Positions 33,842-52,837 are shown, counted from the stretch's first letter. The stretch: DNA of 64,000 nt from Ailanthus altissimus (GCA_946807835.1 OX327686.1:9300001-9364000); one strand, 5' to 3'. Made by a program: numbers and translations. Notes: generated by a model not told the origin, from the letters alone.

Positions 33842-36029
33842 TGTTGGGTTATATGGTTGGGCGAATTTACTTAGGGTTCTTGCATGTGGGTTTGTGTTCA
33901 TCATACAAACAATATACATATCTCATACATACATGTGCACAGCGGAAGATTACATATAATGAACACAGAAAATAACATTTGATTAATCTGAAATTCGAGA
34001 TTGAGAAATATCACCAATGAAGCCTTTGGATTAATTTTCTTGAAGTCCACCATGAAATGAATCTTTGATCAATTCTAGCAATCAACAAGGGTGGGTTTGA
34101 TTGTCTAGAATGGCAGCATCTTAATCCAGCATTTGTGTTTAACACTTAAACATTTTTCAAAGTTAAACCATTTAACTTAATTAAATTTGTTTTTCCTTTT
34201 ATTCAACTTTTGAATAAATAAAACAAATCTTGTTTTTAGTTATTACATTTAGTAACCATTTAGTTCAATTTGTTTTGTTGTTCTAACACTTAAAACACAA
34301 AACAAACAATTTCAATTTCTCAAATTGAATTGGCTCCCAAAATGCAAAACCTAAAACTAAATCCATTTTTATTTTCAATTTCATTTCACTTTATATACAA
34401 ATGAATTAATTCCAAACTAATTTGAATTTCATTTGCATTTCATTTGGCTTAACCTAACCTTAGTTAACATTTAACCTTAGTTAGATTATTTTAACTTAAC
34501 CTTTAAGTTAATAAATATTTAATTAATTTAACCATAGTTAACTAACTTAACCATGGTTAGGTTAACCTTTACTTAACCTTTAAGTAAGGTTAACTTAACT
34601 TAACCACTTGGTTAACTTTTAACCTTAGTTATGTTAAATTAATTTATTTAACAATTAAATAAATAAATATTTATTTTAATTATTTAACAATTAAATAATC
34701 ATAAAGTGAAATTACTATTATATCCTTACTCGGTTACCAAGTTAACCTAAAGTGGGTCCCACCAATTTAACCACATTCTTTAGTTAACGTAACCTTAGTA
34801 ATTGCTGAATTATACTGTATTGAACAATTCAATACGGTACACTGCCCAAGTGCTCAAAGAGTACATTTCATATTGGGACTCACTAGGTCTACACCCGATT
34901 TGTCAAATGGAACTATTCCATTAATCCGTAATCGATGCCCCACGCACACGTTACGAATATTACAAATCAGCGTGTCAGACCATACAAGTTGAGGTCATAA
35001 CGTATACGTATAATCCTTCCATCATTTATATCCTGGATGTGCAGGGATATAGATCAGCACCGTCAAATCCCTATTTGCTCATCCATAATCTTATCTCCAG
35101 ATTCGTATCTCGATAAACAATATACGCAAACACTTTTGCTATATTGTTTAACCCTATGGGAAACTCTTTTCCCGGGTTTATGCTTGTGGCCACAAGACTT
35201 TATGAAATACAATCTCGGAGCATCGGATATACAACTTACCTACGTAAGCTGACGGATCCCGTATCTACGCACACCGGACTCCATGAGCATCGGATCATAC
35301 CCAGCGACACATAGCGGTCAGACCATGAAAGGTCTCTGACATATGTGGAACCAAAGCATGATGGATCACTCACAAGACCACCGTGGCGCTCAGGTCAAAG
35401 GACCACGAATACTACTCAACTCGAGAGGACCTTCCTTTGACGGTGTCATAGGATATCTATTGGGGTCCTCATAAGTCTGTTCAGTATCCAGTCCTGACTG
35501 GATACCCGCATGCCTATACAAGCTCTAAGCTCATGGTCAGCTAAGAACAACCATCTGAACCAGTCAGATATAGACATACACTAATCTATGTAAAGTGAAT
35601 CACCGATAGACCCGCATTAGTGATTATAGATCAGGAACATTATCTTTGAGACATACTTATATAATGATATTTCTTAACTCCTATTGCAACTCTTTGCAAC
35701 TACATCATTACAAGTATACTCTCAGGTCTTTGTCCCATTATAGACAAGGTTCTAACTCTTTAGACCTCGCTGATTCTTATAACCTGCTAACTCTTAACAG
35801 TGCTAACTTTTAGCATTTATAACTCTCAGCTTTGCTAACTATTAGTTCTGATCTAAACTCCTTTAGACCAGATCTGAACTCTTTCAGATCAAACAATGTC
35901 TCTAATGTTACAAGCATTATACCATATTAATATGATATTAACAATCTTTATTCGAAATGTTTATTGTATAAATATTAACAATTAATATTCATACAATATT
36001 GGAATGGCACGTGAGCACCAGCTCCAACA
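33842..36029 (-). mobile_element. Copia solo LTR with target duplication AAACT
   Basis: Plus-strand ends are TGTTGGGTTA and GCTCCAACA. On the minus strand it reads TGTTGGAGCTGG...ATAACCCAACA, 2,188 bp. It is flanked by AAACT (33837-33841) and AAACT (36030-36034), so it is a single LTR left after recombination between the two LTRs of a complete insertion. The sequence is related to the Copia-1 LTR (reverse complement of LTR blocks such as CTCATTGTGCACTGAGG and GCTGGGTGTCGTTGGG). ORFs inside are not genes. Confidence 0.88.
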
Positions 36030-36034
36030 AAACT

Positions 36035-38970
36035 TTTGATACATGTTTACATGAACTGCAAAAGCTACCCTGCCATGGCCATGATGTGCTTACACACCAC
36101 AAGTCAACTAAAGGGAAAATCCCTCAAGCATAAGAGGCATACAATGCAAAGAATACTAGAAACACCTGAACTAGCCATACTTGTAACACTGCTTTAAGTA
36201 GTTAGTCGTACCTACTATAAGTAGCTTGGAAAAACCTTAGACAACATAGTCCAAGTCACCAAAGAGCAAGGACACCACTATATGCAAAAAAAAAGAAGCC
36301 ATAAGTAGCTAGCCATACTTATCACATGCAGATTAACTAAAACCTGAGAAAGCACGATACAAGTAACAAGTGTAAGGGTACCTTATTACATGAAAAAGAG
36401 AGGTAATATCTTTTATACTCCAATATATTGTTAAAATACAAAATATTTATGCAAACAAGTGCCAAAATAAGGCAAACACGAGATAAGGCATTAGTACATG
36501 CTATATTATATCACATACACTTGTACAATAGGTGAAAAATGCTATACAATATCAAGGGCATACTATATACATATATACTTTGTTTGCTTATAATGCTAAC
36601 AAAATTGCAAAACAAAACTAATAAAAGTTAATAAAGTATACATATCTTCTCTATTTTCTCAAACAGTTGCAAGCCATAAAGAAATGCCATAGTCAAAAAG
36701 GGCTGGCAATGTCTGCCATAAAAAAAATAATGGAAAACCTTAGATATCTTATATCTAGACATAGAAAGTTGAAACATGTCAAGGTAATAGACTCAATTAC
36801 CTTATAGCCACAAAGTTTCTAATCATATAATGCCTCAAATAAACCCAACAAGGTTTTGTATGAAACATATGCCACTATAGATAAACAATAACATAAACTG
36901 GACAAGTTGAAAGACTCAACCACACATCAAGGCTAGCAAAAGGCCACACTTGGTCAAAAATCACAACTAGTACCTACTACTCTTACCTTTAGCTTTAAAT
37001 ATAGAAAAAAATAAGAATGGCTAGAAGTACGAAAGCATGAATCAAATTTAAGGGCTCTATAGAGCCACAAAATGATAAGAGGCAAAAAAGAAAACCCTCA
37101 CAAAAGTCATTTTTTGGTAACTTACTACTTTTTAGAAACACTTGGACAAATAGCATATGCAAACTATACTTCAATATATTTCTTTGAAAGTACATTGTGT
37201 CAAAGGCTAACAAAAGTGTAGGAAATTCTAGCAACAATTACATCTCTATAATAAATTTACAAAAGGATATCTACAAAAAGTGACATGTCCTATCAAAGCA
37301 CTAAATAAGTAGCAAGTAAAAGAAGGCCAAACATCTAAAAAAAAGCCATATTGGCAATATGGCATTTAGCTTCGTTTGTAGCAACAATCTTGGCCTTGTC
37401 ACCTAATTTACAGCTTAGACTAGATTAGCCTGAGATTTCTTCAAACTTTTAATCTTGGCCTAAAGCACAACAAGCTTGGCTCAAACCTTAGATATCTCAA
37501 TTCAGGTCCTTAAAAAGATACCTCCTCCTCTACATAAAGTCATAATCTAAGCTAGTTTATCTATGTCTAGCCAACCTTTCTATGGCAAACCTCACTCTTC
37601 CAATATTATAGCATACCTATTTTCCATTCTCTGAGTACCCTCATGGATAACTACTCTATTTTGGTTGAAATCATGCCACAACATCATTCTGACATGTTCC
37701 ATAAGCATGCACTTAAACGTTGGCATCATGGAGTACCTAATTATAATGCTAAAGTCTAGAATATTCTTCACTAATCTCTCTAGTAAGGGTATATTTATGC
37801 CAACTCATCAGACTCCTCTACTTCACTAGCCTTCTTTATGAGAGGTTTCAATAGTAGAAATATAAGACTCAAGGCTCTTATGGCCAGTAGTAACATCTGC
37901 TCTTAACTTACGGCTTAGTTTAGCGTACTTTTGAACTTCTTTTAGCCCCTTATAATAGTCTTAGATAGACTTGGACTCTCTCTAGCTAATAAAATGAGCA
38001 AATGAAGCCTTTAAATGCAACCAATGACACAAAAGTATATGTAATAGCAAATTTAAATAAGGAATGTGTACCTAAAAAATGGGAGATTCCTCCTCACTCA
38101 AAGAAGAACTTGGGACTAACAGAATGCTCTTTTTTTAGTCTCTCTCTCCTCAAAGGTGGAAATATCCTCAATAGTAGAAAGACCTCCTACTTGTCAATCG
38201 ATAGCTCCTTCTAAGAATGAATTATGGAAAAGTATGATAATTTGTATAGGATTTAAATATAGGTAAGATAATAGTGATAAAACCCTTGATGCATGGAGCC
38301 TTTTATACTGGTGATCTCCCACTTATCTTTCTCTTGTTTGTTATAAGAATTATCTTATTTAGGCTAACGACTTTACTTACACCATTAGAGATAACAATAT
38401 ATGGCATGTGAGCCTTGTTAGCCATACTAATGGTCGACCTAAACTAGCTTTCATCATATCATCCACATCTACCTGTAGAGCTAAGTCCAAATTTCCAGCC
38501 TTACTTCTGCAAAACTCTACAACAAACGTTAAATAAGCTTTCCAATATGCTTCAAGGTCAAGCAAAGTATTCGCCAGACAATAAGGGACAACTATTTCCA
38601 AGCTCATGCTTTAGAGATGCTTGAACTGTCTTAGTAAGAACCTTTAAATTCTGTTCATCAGCTTTATTAAAATTTTGTAGTCTTCACAATGGTGAGATAA
38701 ACTTTGTTGAGGCCAAACTACCTCAAAAGAATACCTTGGACGATACAGCACTAGAATGAACTCCATGTTTTTATTCAAATATAGCAAAAAGATAGGTTAA
38801 CAATTAGAAAGTATTCAATCAAAAAGAAAGAACCATCATTATATATTAAGGATAGGCAGATTTAGGACAAAAAAATCCACTCTTGTACTGTCCTAATTTG
38901 GGTCCTTGTCCTGATACAAATTCATATATAACCATGCATGGCATGCATATAGAATCTCACATATTAGAAT
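36035..38970. other. Old repeat-like sequence without an identifiable gene
   Basis: It continues the sequence type seen at 32.4-33.8 kb, so both sides are likely one older element split by the solo LTR. Phrases such as AGTAGCTAGCCATACTTA and AGTAGTTAGTCGTACCTACT recur loosely. ORFs of 70-80 codons on either strand (36995-37237, 38002-38214, 38377-38607) show no recognisable domain. Confidence 0.4.
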
Positions 38971-40762
38971 TGTTAAAAATTATGCTTACGTGTTATTCTA
39001 AAATATAATAAACATTTCAATATTATTATTAATACTTAATAATATGGTACTAAGATTGTTATATTTACAGATATTATAGATCTAAAAGAGTTTAGATCTA
39101 ATCCATATGAGTTTGGGTCAGTGCTATGAGATTAGTATTCTAAGAGTTATAACCTTGTCTAAAATAGGACAAAGACCTGGGAATATATTAGTAATAACAT
39201 AGTTGCAATGAGTTATAAATAGTGCTAAGAAATGCCATTATAAAGTATGTTCTCAAAAATATTGTTCCTAATCCATAGTTGCTAATACCAATCGATTGGT
39301 ATTCCTTCTATATCAGTGTGTCTATATTTAGGTTGTCTATATTTAGATTGTCTATACGGTTAATCTTAGCAGACTGTAGGTTTAACCAAAGTTCATATAA
39401 GTATGCAGGTATTTAGTAAGGACTGGGTACTGAACAGACTCACGATGACTTCCAATAGACATTCTATAAAGCCGTCAATGGATCTTTTCGAATTGAGTAG
39501 TATTCGTGGTCCTTGACCTGAGCATCACGTGGGTTTATGAATAATCCATCATACTTTGATTCTATTTATATCAAAGACCTTTAATGGTCTGACCTCTGGG
39601 TGTCATTAGGAATAGTCTGATGCTCATGAAGTCCGATGTGCGTAGATATGGGATTTATCAGCTCATATAGATAAGTTGTATATCCTGATGCTCCAAGATT
39701 GTATTTCAAGAAGTTTTGTGGCACAAGCATTAAACTCTGAAAAAGAGTTTTTCATAAAGTTAAATAGCATTGTAAAGGTGTTTGCAGATATTATTTACGA
39801 AAATACAGATTTGAAGATAAATTCACTGACAAGTGTATAGAGATTTAACAGTAATGATCTATATCTCTGCTCTTCCAGGATATAAGTAACGGAGGAATTA
39901 TTCAGATATGGTTGACCTCAACTTGCATGGTTCAATGCATCATTCTGTAATATTTGTAACGTATGTATGGGACATCATTAACGGCCTTACAGAAGAGTTC
40001 AATAAGACAAATGGGTGTGAATCAAGAGAGTCTCACAATATAAAGTGTACTTGTTAAGCACTAGGGTAGCAAAACAAGTCGAATAATTAAATCCGAAAAA
40101 AATTTAAAAATTAGAATTTGTTTCGGGATCTCTCAAAAAGCATATGAGCTTAAGTGTTAAGCTTAGGAGTATTTAGTTTACAATTATTATTAATTAAATA
40201 ATGTGTGTGACAAATAGCCACTTGTGATTGGCCTTTAGTTGCCATATGGCTTGATATTGTTAGCTTGTGTTGACACTTGATAACTTGTAAAAGTCAACAA
40301 GATAAAAAGCAAATGCACAATGTTGCATTAAAGAGGAGAATCGGCCATTTTGAAGAAAACAAATGCAAACAGTTGCATTTTTGGCTAAGTTACCAAACTG
40401 ACCTAGAGTGAATTGCTTAAGAGTTGATTATAAGAAACATTTGCTAGAAATTTTAAAAACTGAGCTACCAATATATATTTTTAATTCTACTTATTGTTGG
40501 AGACTAAAATTGCTATAGGGATCATTTCAGATGAGCTCCAGACCTTGAATCTTCATCGAATTATTTTTAAGGGTAAGTTTCTGGATTTTTGTATTGTATT
40601 TGATTCATTTTTGTATGTGTTTATTGATTAATTAATTTTAATTCCACTGCATAATTATGTTTTGGACATACATTAGTAAATTAATCAACATGTACACAAT
40701 CAAATGCATGCACTTAGATATAACACCAATAATGATATCATAGCATGTTTATGTGATTTTCT
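38971..40762 (+). repeat. Copia-3 5' LTR
   Basis: It starts TGTTAAAAATTATGCTTACG and aligns in order with the 3' copy at 45239 (AAACATTTCAATATTATTATTAATACTTAATAATATGG-type opening, CTTGTCTAAAATAGG, TGGGTGTCATTAGG). It ends near 40762, before a badly decayed primer site in which TTTTCAGAGTAATC occupies the place of TGGTATCAGAGCC. The end coordinate is an estimate. Confidence 0.6.
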
Positions 40763-42125
40763 CAGTTTTCAGAGTAATCTAAGTTGTTTGGGATGCCTAG
40801 GAATAGTGAGTTCTGCATTTTTAAGTGTTGAAAATGCAGAACCAGGTCCCTGCAAAGCGAATATTATGGCATTCAAAGTGAATTTGTTGAACATTAGCGT
40901 GTTGGGTGTATAACATTGAGGCATTCATGGCAAAGAATGAACATCGAAGCACTTATATGTCAAACACTGGGGTGTTGGTGGTAGACACTAAATGAACACC
41001 GCAGTGCTACATTCTAACGTTAAGGCGTCCAAGAGCTCTAAGATGTATAAACTACTAGATTTCATGTTATAGCGCTAGCTTGTCATCGTGGGGGCATTAT
41101 GGGATAACGTCGTAGCAATGATGTGTGCCACGCTGTGGCATTCAAGCTGTTGAACGTAAAGGTGTCATAATTTGTTAGGCTTAGGCATTCAAGCAGTTGA
41201 ACATTGGGCATTCTAATTTATAACTTCGTGGTGTTAAAAGTAGTACACTCCATTTTGCATCTTTATGCATGTGTTATTTATTTAATGCAATTATAACTTA
41301 TATTATTGTGTTATAAATTATGATATATTTTTTGAACTGTTAACCACAATGTAAGCTCTAATGGTAGGGTTAGTTGTGCTTAAATAAAATAAATATTCTG
41401 ATTATAAATCATATCCTCATAAGATAAGGATAATTATAAAATCTCTCTTAATCAGATAAAAATGTATCTCATTATGAGATAGTGTTATACATGGTCTGTC
41501 TTGTCAATACGATGTTATATGGGTAACTTTGATCTCTTTCAATATTGCTGAAGTGTGAGGGATTGGTCGGTGTGATTTGGACTATGTCGGTTAAACATGA
41601 GATGAGAAAAATATAAGCAAAAGTATTATCCAATATTGCTAAAGTATGAGGGTAGTATTAGTAACTTATATTTGATTATTAACAAGTTAATCTGGAAACA
41701 TTTACCCAATATTACTAAAGTGTGAGAATAAAATGTGCTTAGGATCAATAATAAGAGTTGTATGATATGCAATTAACAAGAATTGTCTACTTTTTGGGTT
41801 TTACAAAAATCACTTTTGACATATCTTGAATGGAAATAGATATTGAATGAAAAAAAAATGAATGAATAATTGCACTAACAATATTGCTAAAGTGTGAGGC
41901 TGGAATAGAATGTCGATTGGGTCTACTTCTCACTATAAAATTTTAAGTGTTTAAATTTTTTTCTTCTCATTTGAAAGATTAAAAGGAATATGTAAAGCAG
42001 TGGAAAAGTGTCTTTTAATTGAAAATATATACTAGCTATATCTATGATTTAAAGCGTTAACTTTAATGATTAGAAATGTTGTGCTAGACATCTCCGCATT
42101 TTATGAAAATAAGATAAAACGAGTA
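40763..42125 (+). mobile_element. Copia-3 leader with decayed GC-type motifs and the four-copy motif
   Basis: 40900-41240 carries decayed versions of the Copia-2 GC-rich block (AACACTGGGGTGTTGG, AACACCGCAGTGCTAC, GCGCTAGC). Four copies of a motif close to CAATATTGCTAAAGTGTGAG start near 41540, 41631, 41707 and 41879. Non-coding. Confidence 0.55.
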
Positions 42126-45100
42126 TGAGCAATTTGTAGGTACATATATTAGATGCACACCAACTGTAGGGTACCGAAAAAAAAAATTTAACTGGCTTAT
42201 GAATCTGAGAATTATTCTAGATTCGAAAAAGTTTAGAAATGTCATTGAGCAAAAGATGACTAGAGGTGTTTCTGATAATGCCTTTTTTAAAATGTGAAAA
42301 CTTATCAGAAATAGATAAATGATGATTTAAGAGTCAAATTATATATCCAGGCCTCGATATTTATTGATATTCAGTGGGAGCATGTACACATAAATAGTGC
42401 AAGTAATATTATGCCCCATCTAAAAGAGTTATTTGATATATCTAGACTATAGAAAAAGAACAAATGCAAAGAAAAGTATTTTTATTGTAGTAAGGTTGAA
42501 CAGAGTAAACATTATTATCCAAAGTATCTTGCTATAGAAAAGATAAACACTTTTGATGAATAATAAATTGAGAACGAAAACTTTAAAATAATACTAAATT
42601 GTGGTATATGAGATTAGGTCATATAAGCGTGAGACAACTAACCCATCTGGTTAAAATGGTCAAATCTTGATCTTACCATATAACTCTATCCAGTTTATGA
42701 ATCTTATATTCAATTAATGATGAACCAATTTCATTTTATTCGTGTTGGTCACCGTACCACTAATTTAGTAGAACTGATACATAGTGATGTATATGATCCA
42801 ATGAATCACATTGTCATGGATGGGTTTCAATACTCAATTTTCTTTATCGATGATTTATCAAGAGACATGTTTTTGATGAAACACAAGTTAAAAACTTTTA
42901 AGATGTTCAAATAATTTTGACTAGAGATAGAGAAACAAACCAATATGTATATCAAATGCTTTCGATCAGATCAAGACGGTGAATACATAAATAGTGAAAT
43001 CATGAATTTTTTGAAAGAGAATGGGATTCTCATTCATTATAATCCATACTCCTTAACATAATAATGTTTTGAAGAGGATAAATCAGACTTTATTAGACAC
43101 AGTTCAATCGATAATGAGTTTCACTAATCTTCCAAAATATCTATGGGGTTATACTCTACAAATTACTTCTCACTTGTGAATAGAGTTTCATCAAAAGACA
43201 TTCCAACTACTCTGTATGAAATATAGAGTGGGAGAAAATTAAGTCTTAAATATGTTAAGATTTGGGGTTTTCCTGCTTACGTAAAAGTTATGCAACAGGA
43301 TAAACCTACACCCAAGGGGTGAGAGTATTGGTTCATTGGATATCTTAAACATTCTATGGGATATCAATTCTATGATTCAGATGAACGAAATGTGTTAGTT
43401 GCTCGTAATGCCATCTTCTTAGAGAAACAGTTTCTCATAGATTGTGGAGATTGAAGAAGGATTGAACTTTATAAAGTCAATCCAAAAATTATTGAACCAA
43501 TGATGGAACCTGAGGCTTAATCGAGTGAGATACCTTTAACACACCCTTTTTATAAGTTGAAAATGATCTCAAGGCCACCTGATAATGATGGTTTGATACT
43601 TAAAGATGCCTTTGAGGTTTTTTTTTTTTTTTTGAAAAAAATGATCCTTTGACTCATAGAGAGGCGATATTAGATATTAATTTAGGAAAATGGCAAGTAG
43701 CCGCAAAATTTAAAATTGACTCTATGCATGACAATCAAATCTGGGACTTAGTTGAGCTTCTTAAAAGAATTGTTTCTATTGGTTATAAATGCATTTACAA
43801 GTAGAAACGTAAAGCCAATGGGAAGGAAGAGACCTTCAAAGCCTGACTGGTTGCAAAAGGTTATATTCAGCAATCTGAGATCAACTATAAGCAAATATTT
43901 TTACCAATAACCATACTGAAGTCGATTCAAATTCTATTACTATTACAGCATAATATGATTTTGAGATCTGGTATATAGATATAAAGACAGCTTTCCTAAA
44001 TGAATATCTCAAGAAAGAGATATTCATGCAGCAGCCTAAAGGGCTTACATCTGGCTCGACTTTAATCTAGTATACAAACTGAAGAAGTCCATTTATGGAC
44101 TTAAGTAGGCTTTCCGAAGCTAAAATCTTTATTTTGATGAAGTAATCAGAGGTTTTAATTTTATCAAAAATGAAGATGAATCATGTGTGTACAGAAAGGT
44201 TAGTGGGAGCATGATTGTCTTTCTTATTCTTTACGTAGATGACATACTCATTATCAAAAATAATATTAGTATATTACAATCAATCAAAAATTATTTCAGT
44301 AAAACTTCTCTAAGAAGGATTTGGGAGAGGCTTCTTGTATACTAGGTATGAAGCTTTATAGAGATAGAACTAAGAAACTGATAGAACTTTCTCAATCCTC
44401 TTACATTGAAAATATTCTTAAAATATATAACTTCAGTAACTATAAGACAGTTAATGTACCTTTCAAATATGACATTCATCTTTTTAAGATCATGTGTTCT
44501 CAACACGAAGATGAAAAGGGTTAAAATGTCTAATATGTCATATATTTGAGGACACATCAGCTATAGGTAGCTTAATATACACCATGTTATGTACGAAACT
44601 TGACATCAATATGGTTGTAAGTGTTACAAGCCAATATCAGTCTAATTTAAGTAGCAACTGTTGAATGGCTATGAAATATATCTTAAAATACCTTAAAGGT
44701 ACAAATGATAAGTTTATGATTTATGGAGAAAGTAACTCACAAATAAGAGGATACACTGACTCAGACTTTCAATTTTATCAGAATGATAGAAAGTCTATAT
44801 CTGGATATGTGTTTCTTCTCAATAGTGCCGTAGTTAATTAGAAGAGTGTAAAGCAAGTGTCCTCAGTTAATTCTACTTTGAAGGTAGAATATGTTATGGC
44901 TTTGGAAGCTGTAAAAGCGGTATGGATACACAAGTTTGTGGCAAAGCTCAGAATAGTTTCAAGTTCTATAAATCCTGTCCCACTATATTATAATAGCAAC
45001 AGGGAAATTGCTCAAGCGTAGCAAACAAGAGCACACAAGAATTCTAAGCATATGGAGAAGTAATACCATATAATTAGAGAAATCTTAACTAGAAAAGATG

Positions 45101-45238
45101 TAATAGTATCTAGAGTAGATTCTATGAATAATATAACAGATCTGCTCACTGAGGCCTTAACTCTTAAAGTATTTGAGAAACACTTGTAATCGATGGGTAT
45201 TAGATATCATCGAGAATGACACTAGAGCAAGTGGGAGT
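42126..45238 (+). pseudogene. Copia-3 gag-pol, heavily decayed
   Basis: Gag begins near 42150 and is largely deleted around 42440, jumping to a zinc-knuckle region (KCKEKYFYCSKVEQSKHYYPKY-like). Then come GAG-pre-integrase (LGHISVRQL, 42610), integrase (42760-43150) and RT, with a preserved YVDDIL at about 44230. The KDLGEASCILGMKLYRD part lies at 44315-44360. RNase H (FQFYQNDRKSISGYVF, about 44770) ends near 45180 with LTEALTLKVFEKH. Stops and frameshifts are frequent, so no product is expected. Confidence 0.8.
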
Positions 45239-46288
45239 TGTTGGAGATGGTGCTTACATTCCACTTTAACATACAGTAAACATTTCAATATAATCATTAA
45301 TACTTAATAATATGGTAATAATCTTGTTATATTTATAAATATTGTAGATCTAAAAGAATTTAAATTTGATCCAAAAAGTTGGGTCAGCTAAGAGATTAAC
45401 ATTCTAAGAGCTAAAACCTTATCTGAAATAAAATAAAAACCTAGGAATATATTAGTAATGACATAATTGCAAAGAGTTACAAATGGTGCTAAGAAATGTC
45501 ATTATGTTGTATGTACTCAAAAATAACGCTCCTAATCCATGGTTGCTGATACCGGTCGATTGGTATTCATTTCAAATTAGTATGTGTATATTTAGATTGT
45601 CCAAATGGTTAGTCTTAGCAAACCGTGAGTTTAGTAGAAGCTCGTATAAGCATACAGGTATTTGTGAGGATTGGGTACTGAATAGACTCATGAAGACCTC
45701 TAATAGACATCCCATAGAGCCGTCAGTAGAGGATTTTCTCAAATTGAGTAGTATTTGTAGTTTTTTTACTTGAGCGTCACGATGGACTTATAAGTGATCC
45801 ACTATGTTTTGATTCCACACATGTTATAAACCTTTAATAATTTGACCTTTGGGTGTCATTGGGTATGGTCCGATGCTCATTGAGTCCGATATCGTAAATA
45901 TAGGATCCGTCAGCTCATATGGGTGAATTGTATATCCTGATATTCCAATATTATATTTCAAGAAGTCTTGTAACCACAAGCATTAAACCCGAAAAAAGAG
46001 TTTTTCATAAAGTTAAATATTATCGCAAAAGAGTTTATGGATAATGTTACAAAAATACAATTATAGAGATAAGTTCATAGTTGAGCGTGTAAAGATTTGA
46101 TGGTGATGATCTATATCTCCGCTCTTCCAGGATGTAGGTGACGGAATGATTATATGGATATGGTTGACCTCAACTTTTATAGTTCTACGTGCCGTTTTGT
46201 AATATCTGTAATGTTTGTGTATAGCATCGTTCGCAGACTTGCACAAGAGTTTCGTAAGACACATGAGTGTGAACCTAAAAACTCCTTA
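45239..46288 (+). repeat. Copia-3 3' LTR, truncated
   Basis: TGTTGGAGATGG follows the polypurine tract GCAAGTGGGAGT. It matches the first kilobase of 38971-40762 and breaks off after GAGTGTGAACCTAAAA near 46288. The remaining 0.7 kb is missing, so no target duplication can be checked. Confidence 0.7.
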
Positions 46289-48881
46289 TTATTCATGGTC
46301 CAAAATCAATCATAGTCCAAAATTGATCAAAACAGTAAATCTTTATTAACTAAAAAGATAATAAATTAACAAAATTGCCCTTGTTAATAAGAAAATCAAT
46401 GACCAAATGGTGAACATAGCCCATAATTTCTCACACCCTCCTCGTGGCAAGAGGCAGCACACATGGCCCTATCATTGGGACACGGCCTCAACCTTTTTCT
46501 TCGGTGTTTTTTTTTTTTAATTTTGTCTATTTTTCATCATTTTTTGACTATTTTCAATTAAATTTACTAATTTTTAATCTATATTACTCTAAATTTACCT
46601 ATTTTAACTAATTTCAAAATGTATTTTGAATCAAAATTTCAAATGGCTTGTGAAAGAGAATTGCAAAAATAATTCAAAAGTAAAATGGTTTGAAAATCAA
46701 ATGTTTGACTAATAAATTTTATAAATGTGTTGAATGGTTAAAATAGACTTTTATTTTAAAAAGTGGCTATTTTTGAATATTTTTCAACTTCAAAACCGAT
46801 CCTACGCTTATAGAACACGATTAGACTATGGTGGTAGTTATCACTGGCAATAATACTATATGCCTAAGTTAGCAATGGAGTTGTGTATAAAAAGAAAAGA
46901 CAACAGAAAATAGGACAAGAGAAGTTCATGAAAAATAATAATGGCAAAAGAGGGTTTTTTTTCTCTTACCCAAAAGAATTTTGATTATAAAAAAAAACAT
47001 TCTTTAAAGTAATGTAGCCTCTTTCATGTAGGCTTGCATGTATTTAGTTATTTAAGTCTTATAAGGATTGAGAGATATTCCTAAATTTTTGAATTAAAAT
47101 ATTTTTGAATTGGAATATTTTTGAAATTATACGTGTAGGATTTACCTGTGATTTTCGAGATGTTTCAAAATCTTTAGGGATAATGTGCATCCAAAGTTTT
47201 AAGGTAATGTAGTGGTTTTTAGATTAATCTTCAAAAGTTGAGAAGTCGGCTCAACTTAAGTTAATTACTCTCAATTATTACTTGAATACCTTAGAATATC
47301 GATAATATCTTAAAGTAGGTGTTAAGGACACCTTTCTACAAGTATTAGCTCTGAGCTTCTTTGGCTCTTATAGGCTTGGGACTCTAGTGCTTGTGTGAAA
47401 GTCTTATACTATGGGCTTTGGGCAAAATATCTTTAAAGAGTTGTTTTAAAGGTCATTTCTCTGTTGGATCTTTGTAATTTGGGGTCCAAGATTTGACTCC
47501 TTCCTTTGGGCTGGGCTTAGGCCTAGATTCTTGAAGGAAACAAAATTAATTACACATATGATAATAACAAGCAATTAAAATTTGTCACTTAATATTTATA
47601 TAATTTTTTAATCTTTAAATTAAATATTTTATCAATTGTCAAAATTAATTAAATAGGGATGATGACATATAACAACACTTTTCCCTCTTCTCACCTCTCT
47701 CTCCCTTTCTAATGCCACTTCCAATATTCTCCTCTTTTCTAAATTACATATCTTCTCTTGTAACTTTTTTTTGTTAAATTTGTTTTTGTTTTCAAGAGAA
47801 CAATTTCGATTGTTTTGTTACAAAGGATCAGCCACAAGAAGTACAAATATATATAACTACATAAAAGAATTTCCTTATAAGCATTCAAAGGTCATGAACG
47901 CCATAGAAAAAAAAAAACTTTTAAAATTTCTATTGCCTCACTAAAATTCTATGGTTTGTGCAAAGTTTTCGCAAAGATAGCAATTATAAGACAGACTGAC
48001 TTAATAAATTGAATAATGTTTTGTTATACTTTTGAAATAATATCTTAAATTTTTTTATTCTAATATAAAATAGTGTCAAATAATTATTAAAATATAAAAT
48101 AATATAATAAATTATTTTAAAAATTATATTATTTTACTATTTAATAATTACCTAACAAATTAATTTAAAATAAAAAATTTTAAGCACCATTAAAAAAAAT
48201 AGCATTACTCATAATAAATTATGTCAACCATTATTACAAATCCCCGTACCCCTTTTCACCTAGTCTTGATCATTGAAGAATTATTAATCTAATAATTAGT
48301 AAATGGTGCATATACTCGTGTAATGTTTAGGGCAGTGATCCTTCTCCCCCTCTATATACAGGTACGAGAAACCGCAGATTAAATTAGAATAAGAATTAAG
48401 TGAAAAAACAAGTAGCCACATAAAAGTGCAATACACACTGTTATAGACTAGAAAACAACATATTTGTGCGTATCTAGTGCTTTGCCTTTTTTTTTTTTTT
48501 TTTTTTTTTGTTGCAAAATTAGAAGTACCTAAACAATACCAATTGGCACCTTGGCCATCCGGAAAAACAGGTAGATTAAATAGGAGCATCAGCATTCAAA
48601 GAAACTTCATAAATGTATCTTCAACTATGGGATAAAAAGGCACCATTATTCTTAATGTTAAGCAAAAAGTAAGACCCCATAAATATAAGAATTAGAAAAA
48701 CTAGAAACCTGATAAACGAACAAGACTAAGATTGAAGATTAAGCTAAGATGCAAAACTGTAGACAAGAAACACTCAAAAGTATCTAGTATTCTCTTACTC
48801 CCACGATTTGATAACAGAACATAAAGCTATTACTAGACCATTACATCAGACTTATTGGCATACAACAACCCAATTCAGGAT
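46289..48881. other. Intergenic region with no gene seen
   Basis: AT-rich, with T- and A-tracts (46508-46520, 47915-47925, 48487-48510) and no repeat boundaries or protein-like ORFs. The last few hundred bases contain the RPS3 3' untranslated region, because RPS3 ends at 48882 on the minus strand. An AATAAG near 48853 on the minus strand is a possible weak poly(A) signal. Confidence 0.55.

Positions 48882-52837
<3,956 letters not shown>

Noticed and set aside
35037..35252. 71-codon ORF in the solo LTR
   Set aside because: It is LTR sequence with homologous non-coding counterparts in the other LTRs.
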